Shown here: piece after piece, positions 1 through 8,937 of the stretch | Layout: each line of letters opens with the position of its first letter | Numbering within the stretch: the stretch's first letter is position 1 | NCBI GenBank assembly: GCA_902509965.1 | Contig: CABWZP010000007.1 | Coordinates: 1 to 47,955 of the forward strand | From: an uncultured SAR86 cluster bacterium | Lineage (GTDB): Bacteria > Pseudomonadota > Gammaproteobacteria > Magnimaribacterales > D2472 | DNA length: 47,955 nt | Reading direction: 5' to 3' | The notes under the pieces: model-generated | The model's database searches: none | What the model saw: the letters and a program-made list of their open reading frames with translations, nothing else | Told to the model about the DNA's origin: nothing | Program-made: the position numbers and the translations under genes

Positions 1-1
1 T

Positions 2-205
2 GTTAATATGTCCTCTACATTTTTTCAAGACAATACCTACTTATCTATTTTTGTTAAAAATATTTTTAATGAAAGGGGTGTAACAGGTGCATTTTTAAAT
101 CCAGCATTTGGTCCCTCACCATCTCAAGGATTTTATGGAAGTAATAATAGAGAATTCTTTGCACTACCAAGAACAGTTGGCATATCTTTAAATAGATCTT
201 TCTAA
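2..205 (+). CDS. TonB-dependent receptor, C-terminal fragment (5' truncated by window edge)
   Basis: Frame open to the window edge; ends ...REFFALPRTVGISLNRSF, typical terminal beta-strand of a TonB receptor ending in Phe. Confidence 0.75.
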   Translation, partial: VNMSSTFFQDNTYLSIFVKNIFNERGVTGAFLNPAFGPSPSQGFYGSNNREFFALPRTVGISLNRSF

Positions 206-214
206 ATAAAACCT

Positions 215-1879
215 TTGCACAGGCTTTTATTACTTATTTTATGCATTCCACTAGCTTCTCAGGAGCTAGTGGATGTTCTATGGGGAAATGAAAGGTTAAC
301 AAATACATATAGTTATCAGGAAATAAATAAATTAACTATAGAAGGCCTTGAAGATAGTAAGCCTATTAGCGGAATTTTAAGTCTTGATAAAGATGCTATT
401 GGAAAAGGTTATAAAGTTCTAGTTGACGATAGAAAGATATATAAAAACATACACGAAGACATCCCAACTTTTTCATTAGGGTTCATGTCTAGTAGAGGAA
501 AAGCATACCCATCTATAACAAAAATTATTCAAACAGATCATCCATTCTGGAATATTCAATTTGGTATTGGTACATCAAAAAAAGATAAACAATCTAGTAA
601 TACATTAGTGGTTTTACCCTTTAGTCTAGTTCATAAAAATGCTAATTGTGTTCATTCAGGGTTAGCTATTTTCGCAATTTCAACAGCTAATATAATTTCA
701 AATATTCTATTTGAGATAGCTAGTGAAACTTGTGCTTATTACAAGTTTGATTTAGTTGGTTTATATCCAGTTTCTTTTTCTGCAGCTAATATTACTAAAA
801 TCGAGCCTATAGATATAAAAAAATTGGAGGGCAACCCTACACTAGTTAGGCCTATTGAAGACTTGTATTCTAAATTCTCTCTTAATAATGATTCTTTTTT
901 AAATTCATCTTATATAAATCCATCTAATGTTTCATTATTTGGTGTTATTGATGAAAACAACCATTATGTCAGTAGTTGTAATACTAGATTAGGTGAATAT
1001 CCTTTCTGTGACCAGCTGTTACTTCCATCCTATTCACTGGCTAAATCTATTGCTGGCTCCTTGAGCCTATCTCTTATAGAAAATGAATTTGGCCCCATAA
1101 GCAATTTAATGGTTAATGATTTAGTAAAGGAATGCGATCAAAGAAAATGGAAAGGAGTTTCTTTAGAAAACCTGTCTGATATGGCAACTGGTCAATATAT
1201 AAATGCTACTCATGACCGTGATGAGAGCGGCGCATCATCAATTCAACTTATTTTTAATTTATTAACTCATAAAGAAAAATTAAACAAAGCTTGTAAAGCT
1301 TTTCCAAAAAAAACAAAACCTGGTAGGAAGTTTGTTTATCACACATCTGATACTTATATCCTCGGATCAGCAATGAATAATTTTTTAAAGTTAAACACTC
1401 GATATGAAGACTACTTTAATGATTTTTTAATTCCATTTTTTAAAAAAAATAATTTTAGTCAAGTCTCAGAATCTGTTTTAAGAACAGATGATAATGTTAA
1501 TCAACCATATACAGGATGGGGTATGTTTTTTATTCGCGAAGATTTGGAGCATATTTCAAGCATTATGCATAAAGTAATGAAAAATAACTCTGAAAATTTT
1601 AAATTTTTACATGAAGCTTTAAACCCTAAAACAGACAACTCTTTATCAGCAATCCCTGGAGTTAATATTTATTACAATAATGGTTTTTGGTCTAGAAAAT
1701 TTGATAAATCAATTTTTAATTGTAAAGAAGATGTTTGGGTCCCATTCATGTCTGGCTTTGGCGGAATAACTTTTGCTTTCCTTCCTAATGGTATGACTTA
1801 TTATTATTTTAGCGATGGATATGAGTATGCTTGGGAGTCAGCTGTATTTTCATCGAATTCTATAAAACCTTTTTGTTAA
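215..1879 (+). CDS. Secreted serine hydrolase, beta-lactamase / 6-aminohexanoate-dimer hydrolase-like fold
   Basis: Signal-like N-terminus (TTG start, MHRLLLLILCIPLAS); SxxK motif in YSLAKSIAGSLSLSLIE; later KFVYHTSDTYILG resembling the Y-x-(N/S) motif region. Confidence 0.7.
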   Translation: MHRLLLLILCIPLASQELVDVLWGNERLTNTYSYQEINKLTIEGLEDSKPISGILSLDKDAIGKGYKVLVDDRKIYKNIHEDIPTFSLGFMSSRGKAYPSITKIIQTDHPFWNIQFGIGTSKKDKQSSNTLVVLPFSLVHKNANCVHSGLAIFAISTANIISNILFEIASETCAYYKFDLVGLYPVSFSAANITKIEPIDIKKLEGNPTLVRPIEDLYSKFSLNNDSFLNSSYINPSNVSLFGVIDENNHYVSSCNTRLGEYPFCDQLLLPSYSLAKSIAGSLSLSLIENEFGPISNLMVNDLVKECDQRKWKGVSLENLSDMATGQYINATHDRDESGASSIQLIFNLLTHKEKLNKACKAFPKKTKPGRKFVYHTSDTYILGSAMNNFLKLNTRYEDYFNDFLIPFFKKNNFSQVSESVLRTDDNVNQPYTGWGMFFIREDLEHISSIMHKVMKNNSENFKFLHEALNPKTDNSLSAIPGVNIYYNNGFWSRKFDKSIFNCKEDVWVPFMSGFGGITFAFLPNGMTYYYFSDGYEYAWESAVFSSNSIKPFC

Positions 1880-1887
1880 TATAACTT

Positions 1888-3054
1888 ATGACTACATACA
1901 AATTTTCCTCAACCCTTAATCAATCAAGCGTTTTAGCTGCAATCCTTTACAGTATCGTAGCTACTGCTGGTCTTTTTTATGTAAATCTTGGTGGGGCCTT
2001 CTTATCAGCTTTTGTTGATGGTTTAGGAGTAGAAAGAGATGTAGCTGGCTATATTGTAAGCGCAAATAAATATGGGGCAGCATTTGGAGCCTTAATAGCA
2101 ACTTTTATTGTTAAAAGAGTTGAATGGCGCAAGGTAATTCGTCTTTTATTTATGGCTCTGATAGCTTTTGATTTGATATCTACTCAATTTTCAAATCCTC
2201 AAACTTTAATTATTTTAAGATTTATTCATGGCACCATAGGAGGACTTTCAGTTGGTATAGGACTTTCAATTATTGCTAGAACATATAACCCAGATAAAAT
2301 TTTTGGGATGCTTTTAGTTGTTCAGTATAGCTTTGGTAGCTTAGGAATATGGCTTGTACCAAGACTTGTTGATAGTTTTGGATATAGTGCCGCATTTGGA
2401 ACTTTGATAAGTTTTACCTTAATGACACTTTTAATTTTGCCATTTGTTCCAAATGTTGAGTCTCCTTCTAAATCTGATAATACCACTTCAGGTTTATTTC
2501 AAATTCCAATGACTATGATGTTGTTTTTTGTTCTGTGTGCTCTATTTTTATTCCAAGCTGCAAATATGGGAGTTGCAGATTATGCTTTTGAATTAGGAAA
2601 AGATATTGGATTATCAAATATCGAAATAAGTAATATTCTTACACTAGCTAATATTATCTCAATTTCAGGCGGACTCCTTGTTTATATCATTGGAACTAGG
2701 TTTGGTAGGACAATCCCTCTAATCATTGGTATATCTGTAGCTTCTATTTTTACATACTTACTTCACTATTCAGACAATACAAATATCTACTTTATAGCAA
2801 ATACATTCACTGGAATAGCATGGGGCTTCACTATCCCTTATTTACTAGGTTTATGTGCAACTTTTGATTTTCATGGTCAAATGGCAGCTCTAGCAGGATT
2901 TGTATCTAAGATGGGTCTAGCATCGGGACCACTTGTTGGCTCCTTATTTATAATTAGCAATGGTTTCTCTTACATCATTAATTTAGCAACTATCGCACTC
3001 ATGATTGCATTGATTCTTTCTGTATATGTGAGTAAAAACCATGAGAAATCTTAA
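1888..3054 (+). CDS. MFS transporter
   Basis: 388 aa, about 12 hydrophobic segments, MFS-like loop motifs. Confidence 0.85.
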   Translation: MTTYKFSSTLNQSSVLAAILYSIVATAGLFYVNLGGAFLSAFVDGLGVERDVAGYIVSANKYGAAFGALIATFIVKRVEWRKVIRLLFMALIAFDLISTQFSNPQTLIILRFIHGTIGGLSVGIGLSIIARTYNPDKIFGMLLVVQYSFGSLGIWLVPRLVDSFGYSAAFGTLISFTLMTLLILPFVPNVESPSKSDNTTSGLFQIPMTMMLFFVLCALFLFQAANMGVADYAFELGKDIGLSNIEISNILTLANIISISGGLLVYIIGTRFGRTIPLIIGISVASIFTYLLHYSDNTNIYFIANTFTGIAWGFTIPYLLGLCATFDFHGQMAALAGFVSKMGLASGPLVGSLFIISNGFSYIINLATIALMIALILSVYVSKNHEKS

Positions 3055-3906
3055 ATGACTATTTTAAAAGTTGGAGCTCTTCAATTAGCATTAAATAAAT
3101 CTAATAATTTAGATTATGTTATTAATTCTATTGAAAAATTCTGTGCAGAAAATGAAGCATTGGAATTAGTTGTTTTAAGTGAGCTTGCTATAGGAGGTTC
3201 AGGAGCTAAGAATACTGAATATACATTAGATAAATATATAAATACTTTCGCATCCTTAGCTAAAAAATTAAATATTTGGCTTATTCCTGGAACATTTTAT
3301 GAGCATGAAGGAGATAGTATTTTTAATACTGCCCCTGTTTTTAATTCTAAGGGCGATCTTGTTACTAAAGCGCGTAAATTATATCCGTGGCTTCCTTATG
3401 AATTAAACGTAGATAGTGGAAATAATATTTGTGTTTTTGATATGCCTGGGAAGGGAACTATTGGTCTACATATATGTTATGACTTATGGTTTCCTGAGAC
3501 AAGTAGAGCGCTAGCTCTTGCTGGAGCAGAATTAATAATTAATCCAACACTTACTCCAACAAAAGATAGAGAAATTGAGACTCTTATGGTTAGAACAACA
3601 GCTGCACAACAACAAGCTTACTATATTGATGTTAATAGTTGTGGCGATCAAGGCTGTGGACTTTCAATTGCTGCAGACCCAGATGGTAATGTTTTACATA
3701 AATCTTCTGATCAAGAGGATTTATTTACTATTGATGTTGATTTTGATATATCTCATAATTCAAGAATTAAAGGGTTTATGGGGTTAGGTCAAAACTTAAA
3801 GAGCTATAGAGATAGATCTTTCAATGAATTAGTTATCACACCTAAAAATCAAGATTACCTTGATAATTTAGGTGACTTAAAAGATTTTAATAAGGAAAAC
3901 CAATGA
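3055..3906 (+). CDS. Carbon-nitrogen hydrolase (nitrilase superfamily amidase)
   Basis: E-K-C triad contexts: SELAIGG, RKLYPW, LHICYDLWFPE. Confidence 0.9.
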   Translation: MTILKVGALQLALNKSNNLDYVINSIEKFCAENEALELVVLSELAIGGSGAKNTEYTLDKYINTFASLAKKLNIWLIPGTFYEHEGDSIFNTAPVFNSKGDLVTKARKLYPWLPYELNVDSGNNICVFDMPGKGTIGLHICYDLWFPETSRALALAGAELIINPTLTPTKDREIETLMVRTTAAQQQAYYIDVNSCGDQGCGLSIAADPDGNVLHKSSDQEDLFTIDVDFDISHNSRIKGFMGLGQNLKSYRDRSFNELVITPKNQDYLDNLGDLKDFNKENQ

Positions 3907-5273
3907 GTATTAAAGAAGTAAAAAACTTAGAAAAAATAGATAAAACTAATCTATTTCACCCTATAACGAATTTAAAATCACATGCCTCTGAAGATGTTTT
4001 AATTCTTGATAGGGGAGAGGGTATTTATGTTTATGATAAAGAAGGTAAGAAATATTTAGAAGGTTTAGCTGGTCTATGGTGTACATCACTGGGTTATGGT
4101 GTAAAAGAGTTGGGCGAAGTTGCTTCGGAGCAAATGACAAAATTAGGTTACTCATCTCTCTTCACGTCTAAAAGTCATGAGCCAGCAATTTTATTATCAG
4201 AAAAATTAATTGAAATGTCTCCATATGATAAAGGCAAAGTTTTTTTTGGTAATTCAGGTTCTGATGCTAACGATACACAGCTTAAGTTATATACCTACTA
4301 CAACAATGCATTAGGTAATAATTCAAAGAAAAAAATTATATCTAGGATGAAGGGTTACCATGGTGTAACCGTTGCCAGCGCTAGTATGACTGGTTTACCT
4401 GCACAGCATAAGTTATTTGATTTACCTGCAGATGGTTTTTTTCATATTGATACTCCACATTTTTATAGAGGAGCACTTGATAACGAAAGTGAAGAAGAAT
4501 ATGTTTCAAGATTAACTATTAATTTAGATAATTTGATAAATAAGGAAGGGCCTGAGAATATTGCTGCCATGATTGCAGAACCGTTGATGGGTGCTGGAGG
4601 GGTAATCATTCCTCCAAAAAATTATTTCCCTAGTATTCAGAAAGTTTTAAATAAATATTCTATACCTCTTATAGATGATGAGGTTGTATGCGCTTTTGGA
4701 AGAACTGGGAATGTTTGGGGAGCTGATACTTTTGATATGAAGCCATCATCTATAACTATAGCTAAAGCACTATCTTCCGGGTATATACCGATTAGTGCAG
4801 TAATTGTCCCTGATGAACTATATGATCCCATTAAAGACGCTAGTGGTGATATAGGTATTTTTGGTCATGGTTATACCTATTCAGGCCATCCTGTAGCATG
4901 CGCAGTCGCCTTAAAAACATTAGAAATATATGAAAGAGATAAAATTTTTGAGCACGTTGCTTCGATATCTGATTATTTTCAAGCAAGAGTAAAAAAACTA
5001 AATTTATTTGAAAGTGTTGGAGAGGCTAGGGGTGTTGGTCTTATATGTGGAATTGAGTTAGTTAGTGATAAAGCTACCAAAGCAGGATTTGCCCCAATGG
5101 GTTCAGCTGGAAGAGTTGTAGCAAAAGCATGCCAAGATGAGGGTTTAATCGTAAGAGCTATAGGTGATGTAATAGCAATGTGCCCACCTCTTATAATTAC
5201 TACAAATCAAATAGATGAAATGTTTGATATGTTTGAGTTAGCATTAAAAAAAGCAGAGAGTAAAATTCTTTGA
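3903..5273 (+). CDS. Class III (omega) aminotransferase, PLP-dependent
   Basis: LEGLAGLWCTSLGYG, GSDANDTQ, MKGYHGVTVASASMTGL, IDDEVVCAFGRTG, SITIAKALSSGYIP; overlaps the previous ORF by 4 nt. Confidence 0.92.
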   Translation: MSIKEVKNLEKIDKTNLFHPITNLKSHASEDVLILDRGEGIYVYDKEGKKYLEGLAGLWCTSLGYGVKELGEVASEQMTKLGYSSLFTSKSHEPAILLSEKLIEMSPYDKGKVFFGNSGSDANDTQLKLYTYYNNALGNNSKKKIISRMKGYHGVTVASASMTGLPAQHKLFDLPADGFFHIDTPHFYRGALDNESEEEYVSRLTINLDNLINKEGPENIAAMIAEPLMGAGGVIIPPKNYFPSIQKVLNKYSIPLIDDEVVCAFGRTGNVWGADTFDMKPSSITIAKALSSGYIPISAVIVPDELYDPIKDASGDIGIFGHGYTYSGHPVACAVALKTLEIYERDKIFEHVASISDYFQARVKKLNLFESVGEARGVGLICGIELVSDKATKAGFAPMGSAGRVVAKACQDEGLIVRAIGDVIAMCPPLIITTNQIDEMFDMFELALKKAESKIL

Positions 5274-5325
5274 TATTTATATCTTTTCGTTATACATCAC
5301 TCATTAATTAATATATCTTATCTAT

Positions 5326-6225
5326 ATGAGATATCGTCATATAGAAGTTTTCTATTCAGTTTTTATTCATGGTTCTGTTACTAAAGCTGCTCATGATTTA
5401 AATGTCACACAACCTTCAATTAGCAAAATATTAAGCCAGTCAGAATCTGATCTTGGAATAAAATTATTCGAAAGATTGAATAAGAAGATGATACCAACTC
5501 AAGAAGCTAAAATATTATTTCCCTATGCACAAAAAATTCATAATAATTTATCAAATTTTAAAAAGGTTTCCTCTAATCTAGTTGAGAAACCTCAAGGTGA
5601 TTTAAATATAGCAGCGACTCATGCACTCGGCATAGACTATTTACCAGAGGCTATCTCTAAATTTAGTGCCCTTAATTCTAAAGCTACTTTTGAAACAGTA
5701 ACCCTGCATTATGAAGAAATTATTAAACAAGTTTTAGAGTTAAAGGTTGATGTAGGTATAGTTTATGACCCAGTTCCACATGATGATCTTATCAACCAGC
5801 CAATCATCAATGGTAAATTTGTTGTAATAGCACCACAATCTTTTTTCCCTAATAAAACAGAAGTTAGTATTGATGATATAAAAACACAACCATTTATAAA
5901 GATAACAGATAAAGTTGGCCCAAGAGGACCCTTAGGAAGTAAATTAGAAGAATATTTACTAAAAAATTCATTAAATCTTAATCCTACTTTTAATACAGAA
6001 ACCTACCAAGTGGCTCTCGCGCTTGTTTCAAAAGGAATGGGTATTACAATTACTGATAAAATATCTGCAGAAAGTTCGTCTCATCCAAATATAAAAATTC
6101 TTGAGTTAAAGCCTGATCTCGAGTTTAGTCTTGAAATAGTCTATTCAAAATCAAACCCTTTATCACTGATAAATAAAAGTTTTATAAGCTTTTTATCTAA
6201 TTTTGAATATCATAATGACATATAA
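5326..6225 (+). CDS. LysR-family transcriptional regulator
   Basis: N-terminal HTH: RHIEVFYSVFIHGSVTKAAHDLNVTQPSISKILSQSESDLGIKLFER. Confidence 0.93.
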   Translation: MRYRHIEVFYSVFIHGSVTKAAHDLNVTQPSISKILSQSESDLGIKLFERLNKKMIPTQEAKILFPYAQKIHNNLSNFKKVSSNLVEKPQGDLNIAATHALGIDYLPEAISKFSALNSKATFETVTLHYEEIIKQVLELKVDVGIVYDPVPHDDLINQPIINGKFVVIAPQSFFPNKTEVSIDDIKTQPFIKITDKVGPRGPLGSKLEEYLLKNSLNLNPTFNTETYQVALALVSKGMGITITDKISAESSSHPNIKILELKPDLEFSLEIVYSKSNPLSLINKSFISFLSNFEYHNDI

Positions 6226-6291
6226 CTTTTTGGAATACTTATATAATTTTTTTTCACTTATATTACTAGCTTAATATGGTACATTAGCCAA

Positions 6292-7380
6292 ATGATCATA
6301 GGCGTTCCATCAGAAGTAAAAAATAATGAATTTAGAGTTGGATTAACTCCTAGCTCGGTTAAAACTATAGTTAACCATGGTCATTCTGTATATATACAAA
6401 ATAATGCTGGATTTAATGTAGGTTTCTCTAATGATGACTATATTAATGCTGGTGCTAAAATTTTAGACACAGGAGCTGAAATTTATTCCCATGCTGAACT
6501 TGTTATAAAGGTTAAAGAGCCCATTGAGTCCGAGTACCAATATTTACGAAACGATTTAACATTATTTACTTATCTTCACCTTGCAGGTGATCTTGTAAAC
6601 GCAAAAAAACTTATTGCTACAGGGGTAAGAGGTATTGCATATGAAACAGTAACCTCAGATGACGGATCTATGCCACTGTTAGCACCTATGAGTGCAATAG
6701 CTGGTCAAATAAGCATTGTAGTAGGCTCATATCATTTACTTAAACACAATTTAGGAAAGGGAGTATTGATCGGTTCTTTTGGTGATATTTCTCCTAGAAT
6801 AGTAACTGTAATTGGAGGAGGTGTTGCAGGAACTGAAGCTGTTTCAAAAGCTGTTGCAAATAATGCTTTCGTAAAAGTCATTGACCTTTCTAAGGATAAA
6901 CTTGTTGAGCTTGAAGCAAGATTTGGGAATCAGAATATTGAATATATATTATCTTCACCACAGAATATTCAAGATGCTATTGCTATCTCTGACTTGGTTA
7001 TTGGAGCAGTTTACGTCATTGGCAAAGAAGCCCCTAAGATAGTTACTCTAGATATGCTCAAAGCAATGAAGCCTGGGACCGTCATGGTAGATATCTCCAT
7101 TGATCAAGGAGGCTGTTTTGAATCAAGTAAACCAACAACTCATGATAATCCAACTTTTTTAGTTGATGGTGTTCTTCATTACTGTGTAACAAATATGCCT
7201 GGTGCTGTTCCTTTAACAGCAACGGAAGCTTTAAATAAAGAAACTTTACCTTATATTTTAGAATTGGCAAATAAAGGAATTGAAGTAGCTTTAGATGAGA
7301 ATATTCATTTAAAAAATGGTCTTAATACTCAAGATGGCAAGATTATGCATCCAGCAGTAGATGAAGCTTTAAATAAATAA
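6292..7380 (+). CDS. ald: Alanine dehydrogenase
   Basis: MIIGVPSEVKNNEFRVGLTPSSV..., TYLHLAGD, GSMPLLAPMSAIAGQ, VIGGGVAGTEAV, DQGGCFESSKPTTHDNPTF. Confidence 0.95.
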   Translation: MIIGVPSEVKNNEFRVGLTPSSVKTIVNHGHSVYIQNNAGFNVGFSNDDYINAGAKILDTGAEIYSHAELVIKVKEPIESEYQYLRNDLTLFTYLHLAGDLVNAKKLIATGVRGIAYETVTSDDGSMPLLAPMSAIAGQISIVVGSYHLLKHNLGKGVLIGSFGDISPRIVTVIGGGVAGTEAVSKAVANNAFVKVIDLSKDKLVELEARFGNQNIEYILSSPQNIQDAIAISDLVIGAVYVIGKEAPKIVTLDMLKAMKPGTVMVDISIDQGGCFESSKPTTHDNPTFLVDGVLHYCVTNMPGAVPLTATEALNKETLPYILELANKGIEVALDENIHLKNGLNTQDGKIMHPAVDEALNK

Positions 7381-7452
7381 AATCTTTCATTTTTTTATAT
7401 AGTATTTTTTTTATTCTCTATATATAATTTTTGTGAGTGTCGTATTTATAGA

Positions 7453-7482
7453 TTGACATGGGGATTTATAAATATATATATT
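7453..7482 (+). promoter_or_regulatory. Predicted sigma70-like promoter of the intergenic RNA locus
   Basis: TTGACA at 7453-7458; TATATA at 7475-7480 (16-bp spacer) or TATATT at 7477-7482 (18-bp spacer). Confidence 0.5.
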
Positions 7483-7485
7483 CTT

Positions 7486-7650
7486 ACCCTACGAAGGAGG
7501 TGGTCCTATTAGTATTAATATTAAATCAGGAAATGGAGGGTTCACCTTTTGACAAAAGGTAAATCATAAATTTTCGACTGTAAGTTATAATTTATAACGA
7601 ACAGATTTTTTTATAAAACCCTCAAATTAATTTTTGGGGGTTTTTTTTAT
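7486..7650 (+). ncRNA. Candidate structured small RNA / leader transcript with 5' extended Shine-Dalgarno-like sequence
   Basis: AAGGAGGTGGTCC at 7494-7506; hairpins ACCTTTT-GAC-AAAAGGT (7544-7560) and CTGT/GTTATA...TATAAC/ACAG (7578-7604); intrinsic terminator at the 3' end; no convincing CDS. Confidence 0.5.
7615..7650 (+). terminator. Rho-independent terminator
   Basis: Stem AAAACCCTCAAA / TTTGGGGGTTTT (one G-U) followed by T-run. Confidence 0.85.
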
Positions 7651-7659
7651 TTTTTAAGT

Positions 7660-8523
7660 ATGCAATTAAGATATTGGTTTTTATTAGTTTTACTCGGTGC
7701 CATTTGGGGAAGCTCTTTTATGTTTATTAAAATAGCTACACCTGAGTTCGGTCCAATTACATTAGTTGGTTTGCGGTTATTACTCGCAGGATCATTATTT
7801 TTGCCTTTCCTTTTAATGCCAAAATATTTAAATCAGGTAAAAGGCCACACAAAGAAAATTTTGTTTCTTAGCTTATTTAATACTGCTATTCCTTTTACTT
7901 TGTTTTCTTATGCTTCACTTAGCTCCAATTCTAATATGTTAGCAATATTAAATTCTTCTGCAGCATTATTTACAATGATTGTTGCCTATTTTTGGATTAA
8001 TGAACAAGTGAGTAAAAAACAAATATTAGGATTAATAATTGGCTTTATTGGAATAGTGGTTCTAGTTAACCCTTTTAATGCTCAAACAACATTATTAGCA
8101 AGCTTGGCTTGTTTATTAGCCGCTCTATGCTATGGAATATCAAATGTATTTATACAAAAATTTGCTACCAAAGTGAATAAATTAGTTCTTATTGGATGGT
8201 CATTAAATATTGGTGGATTAATTTATTTACCTTATACAATTTCATCATTTCCTATAGTTGCACCATCAAATGAAGCTATCATGAGTCTTATTTGGTTAGG
8301 TGCTGTTGGAACAGGTTTAGCATTTATTGGTTATATAAGACTAATTGAAAAAATAGGTGCCGTTAGAACTTCAACAGTTGCATACTTTCTTCCAGTATTC
8401 GGAATTATTTGGGGAAATATTTTTTTAAATGAACAAGTTACCTTTGTTGTTGCAATTGGATGCTTTATGGTTTTAACAGGAATATTTGTTGCTAATACCA
8501 GTAAGCCTTCAACTAAGTTGTAA
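7660..8523 (+). CDS. EamA/DMT-family transporter
   Basis: GAIWGSSFMFIKIATPEFGPITLVGLRLLLAG and duplicated TM architecture. Confidence 0.92.
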   Translation: MQLRYWFLLVLLGAIWGSSFMFIKIATPEFGPITLVGLRLLLAGSLFLPFLLMPKYLNQVKGHTKKILFLSLFNTAIPFTLFSYASLSSNSNMLAILNSSAALFTMIVAYFWINEQVSKKQILGLIIGFIGIVVLVNPFNAQTTLLASLACLLAALCYGISNVFIQKFATKVNKLVLIGWSLNIGGLIYLPYTISSFPIVAPSNEAIMSLIWLGAVGTGLAFIGYIRLIEKIGAVRTSTVAYFLPVFGIIWGNIFLNEQVTFVVAIGCFMVLTGIFVANTSKPSTKL

Positions 8524-8565
8524 ATCATATTTTTTCAGTCTATATTTAATTATGGTGTTTATTAA

Positions 8566-8937
8566 ATGAATACAATTACAGACTTATTAAATATAGCCAA
8601 TGATTCGGTTAAACGCTTGAATTTTGATGAAGCCAATGAATTTATTCTTGAAGGTGCATTTGTTATTGACGTAAGAGAAGAATCAGAGGTTGCACAGACT
8701 GGAAAGGTTAGTAATGCACTTCATATACCAAGAGGACTCATTGAATTTAAACTTAATCCTGAAGCACAAAATAATCCTTTAGGGATTCAGAAAGACTCAA
8801 CTTTACTAGTCTACTGTGCTGCAGGAGTTAGATCTGCATTAGCAGCTAAAACTCTCCAAGATCTTGGTTTTGAAAACGTTTTTAATCTTGGTAGTATTTC
8901 TGAGTGGGTTTCTAATGGCGGTACTTTAGAGACCTAA
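8566..8937 (+). CDS. Rhodanese-like domain protein
   Basis: FVIDVREESEVAQTGKVSNALHIPRG; active-site loop VYCAAGVRS. Confidence 0.92.
   Translation: MNTITDLLNIANDSVKRLNFDEANEFILEGAFVIDVREESEVAQTGKVSNALHIPRGLIEFKLNPEAQNNPLGIQKDSTLLVYCAAGVRSALAAKTLQDLGFENVFNLGSISEWVSNGGTLET

Noticed and set aside
7458-7562. 34-aa ORF MGIYKYIYSYPTKEVVLLVLILNQEMEGSPFDKR
   Set aside because: Its ATG overlaps the predicted -35 TTGACA and lies upstream of the likely transcription start; kept only as part of the RNA locus discussion.
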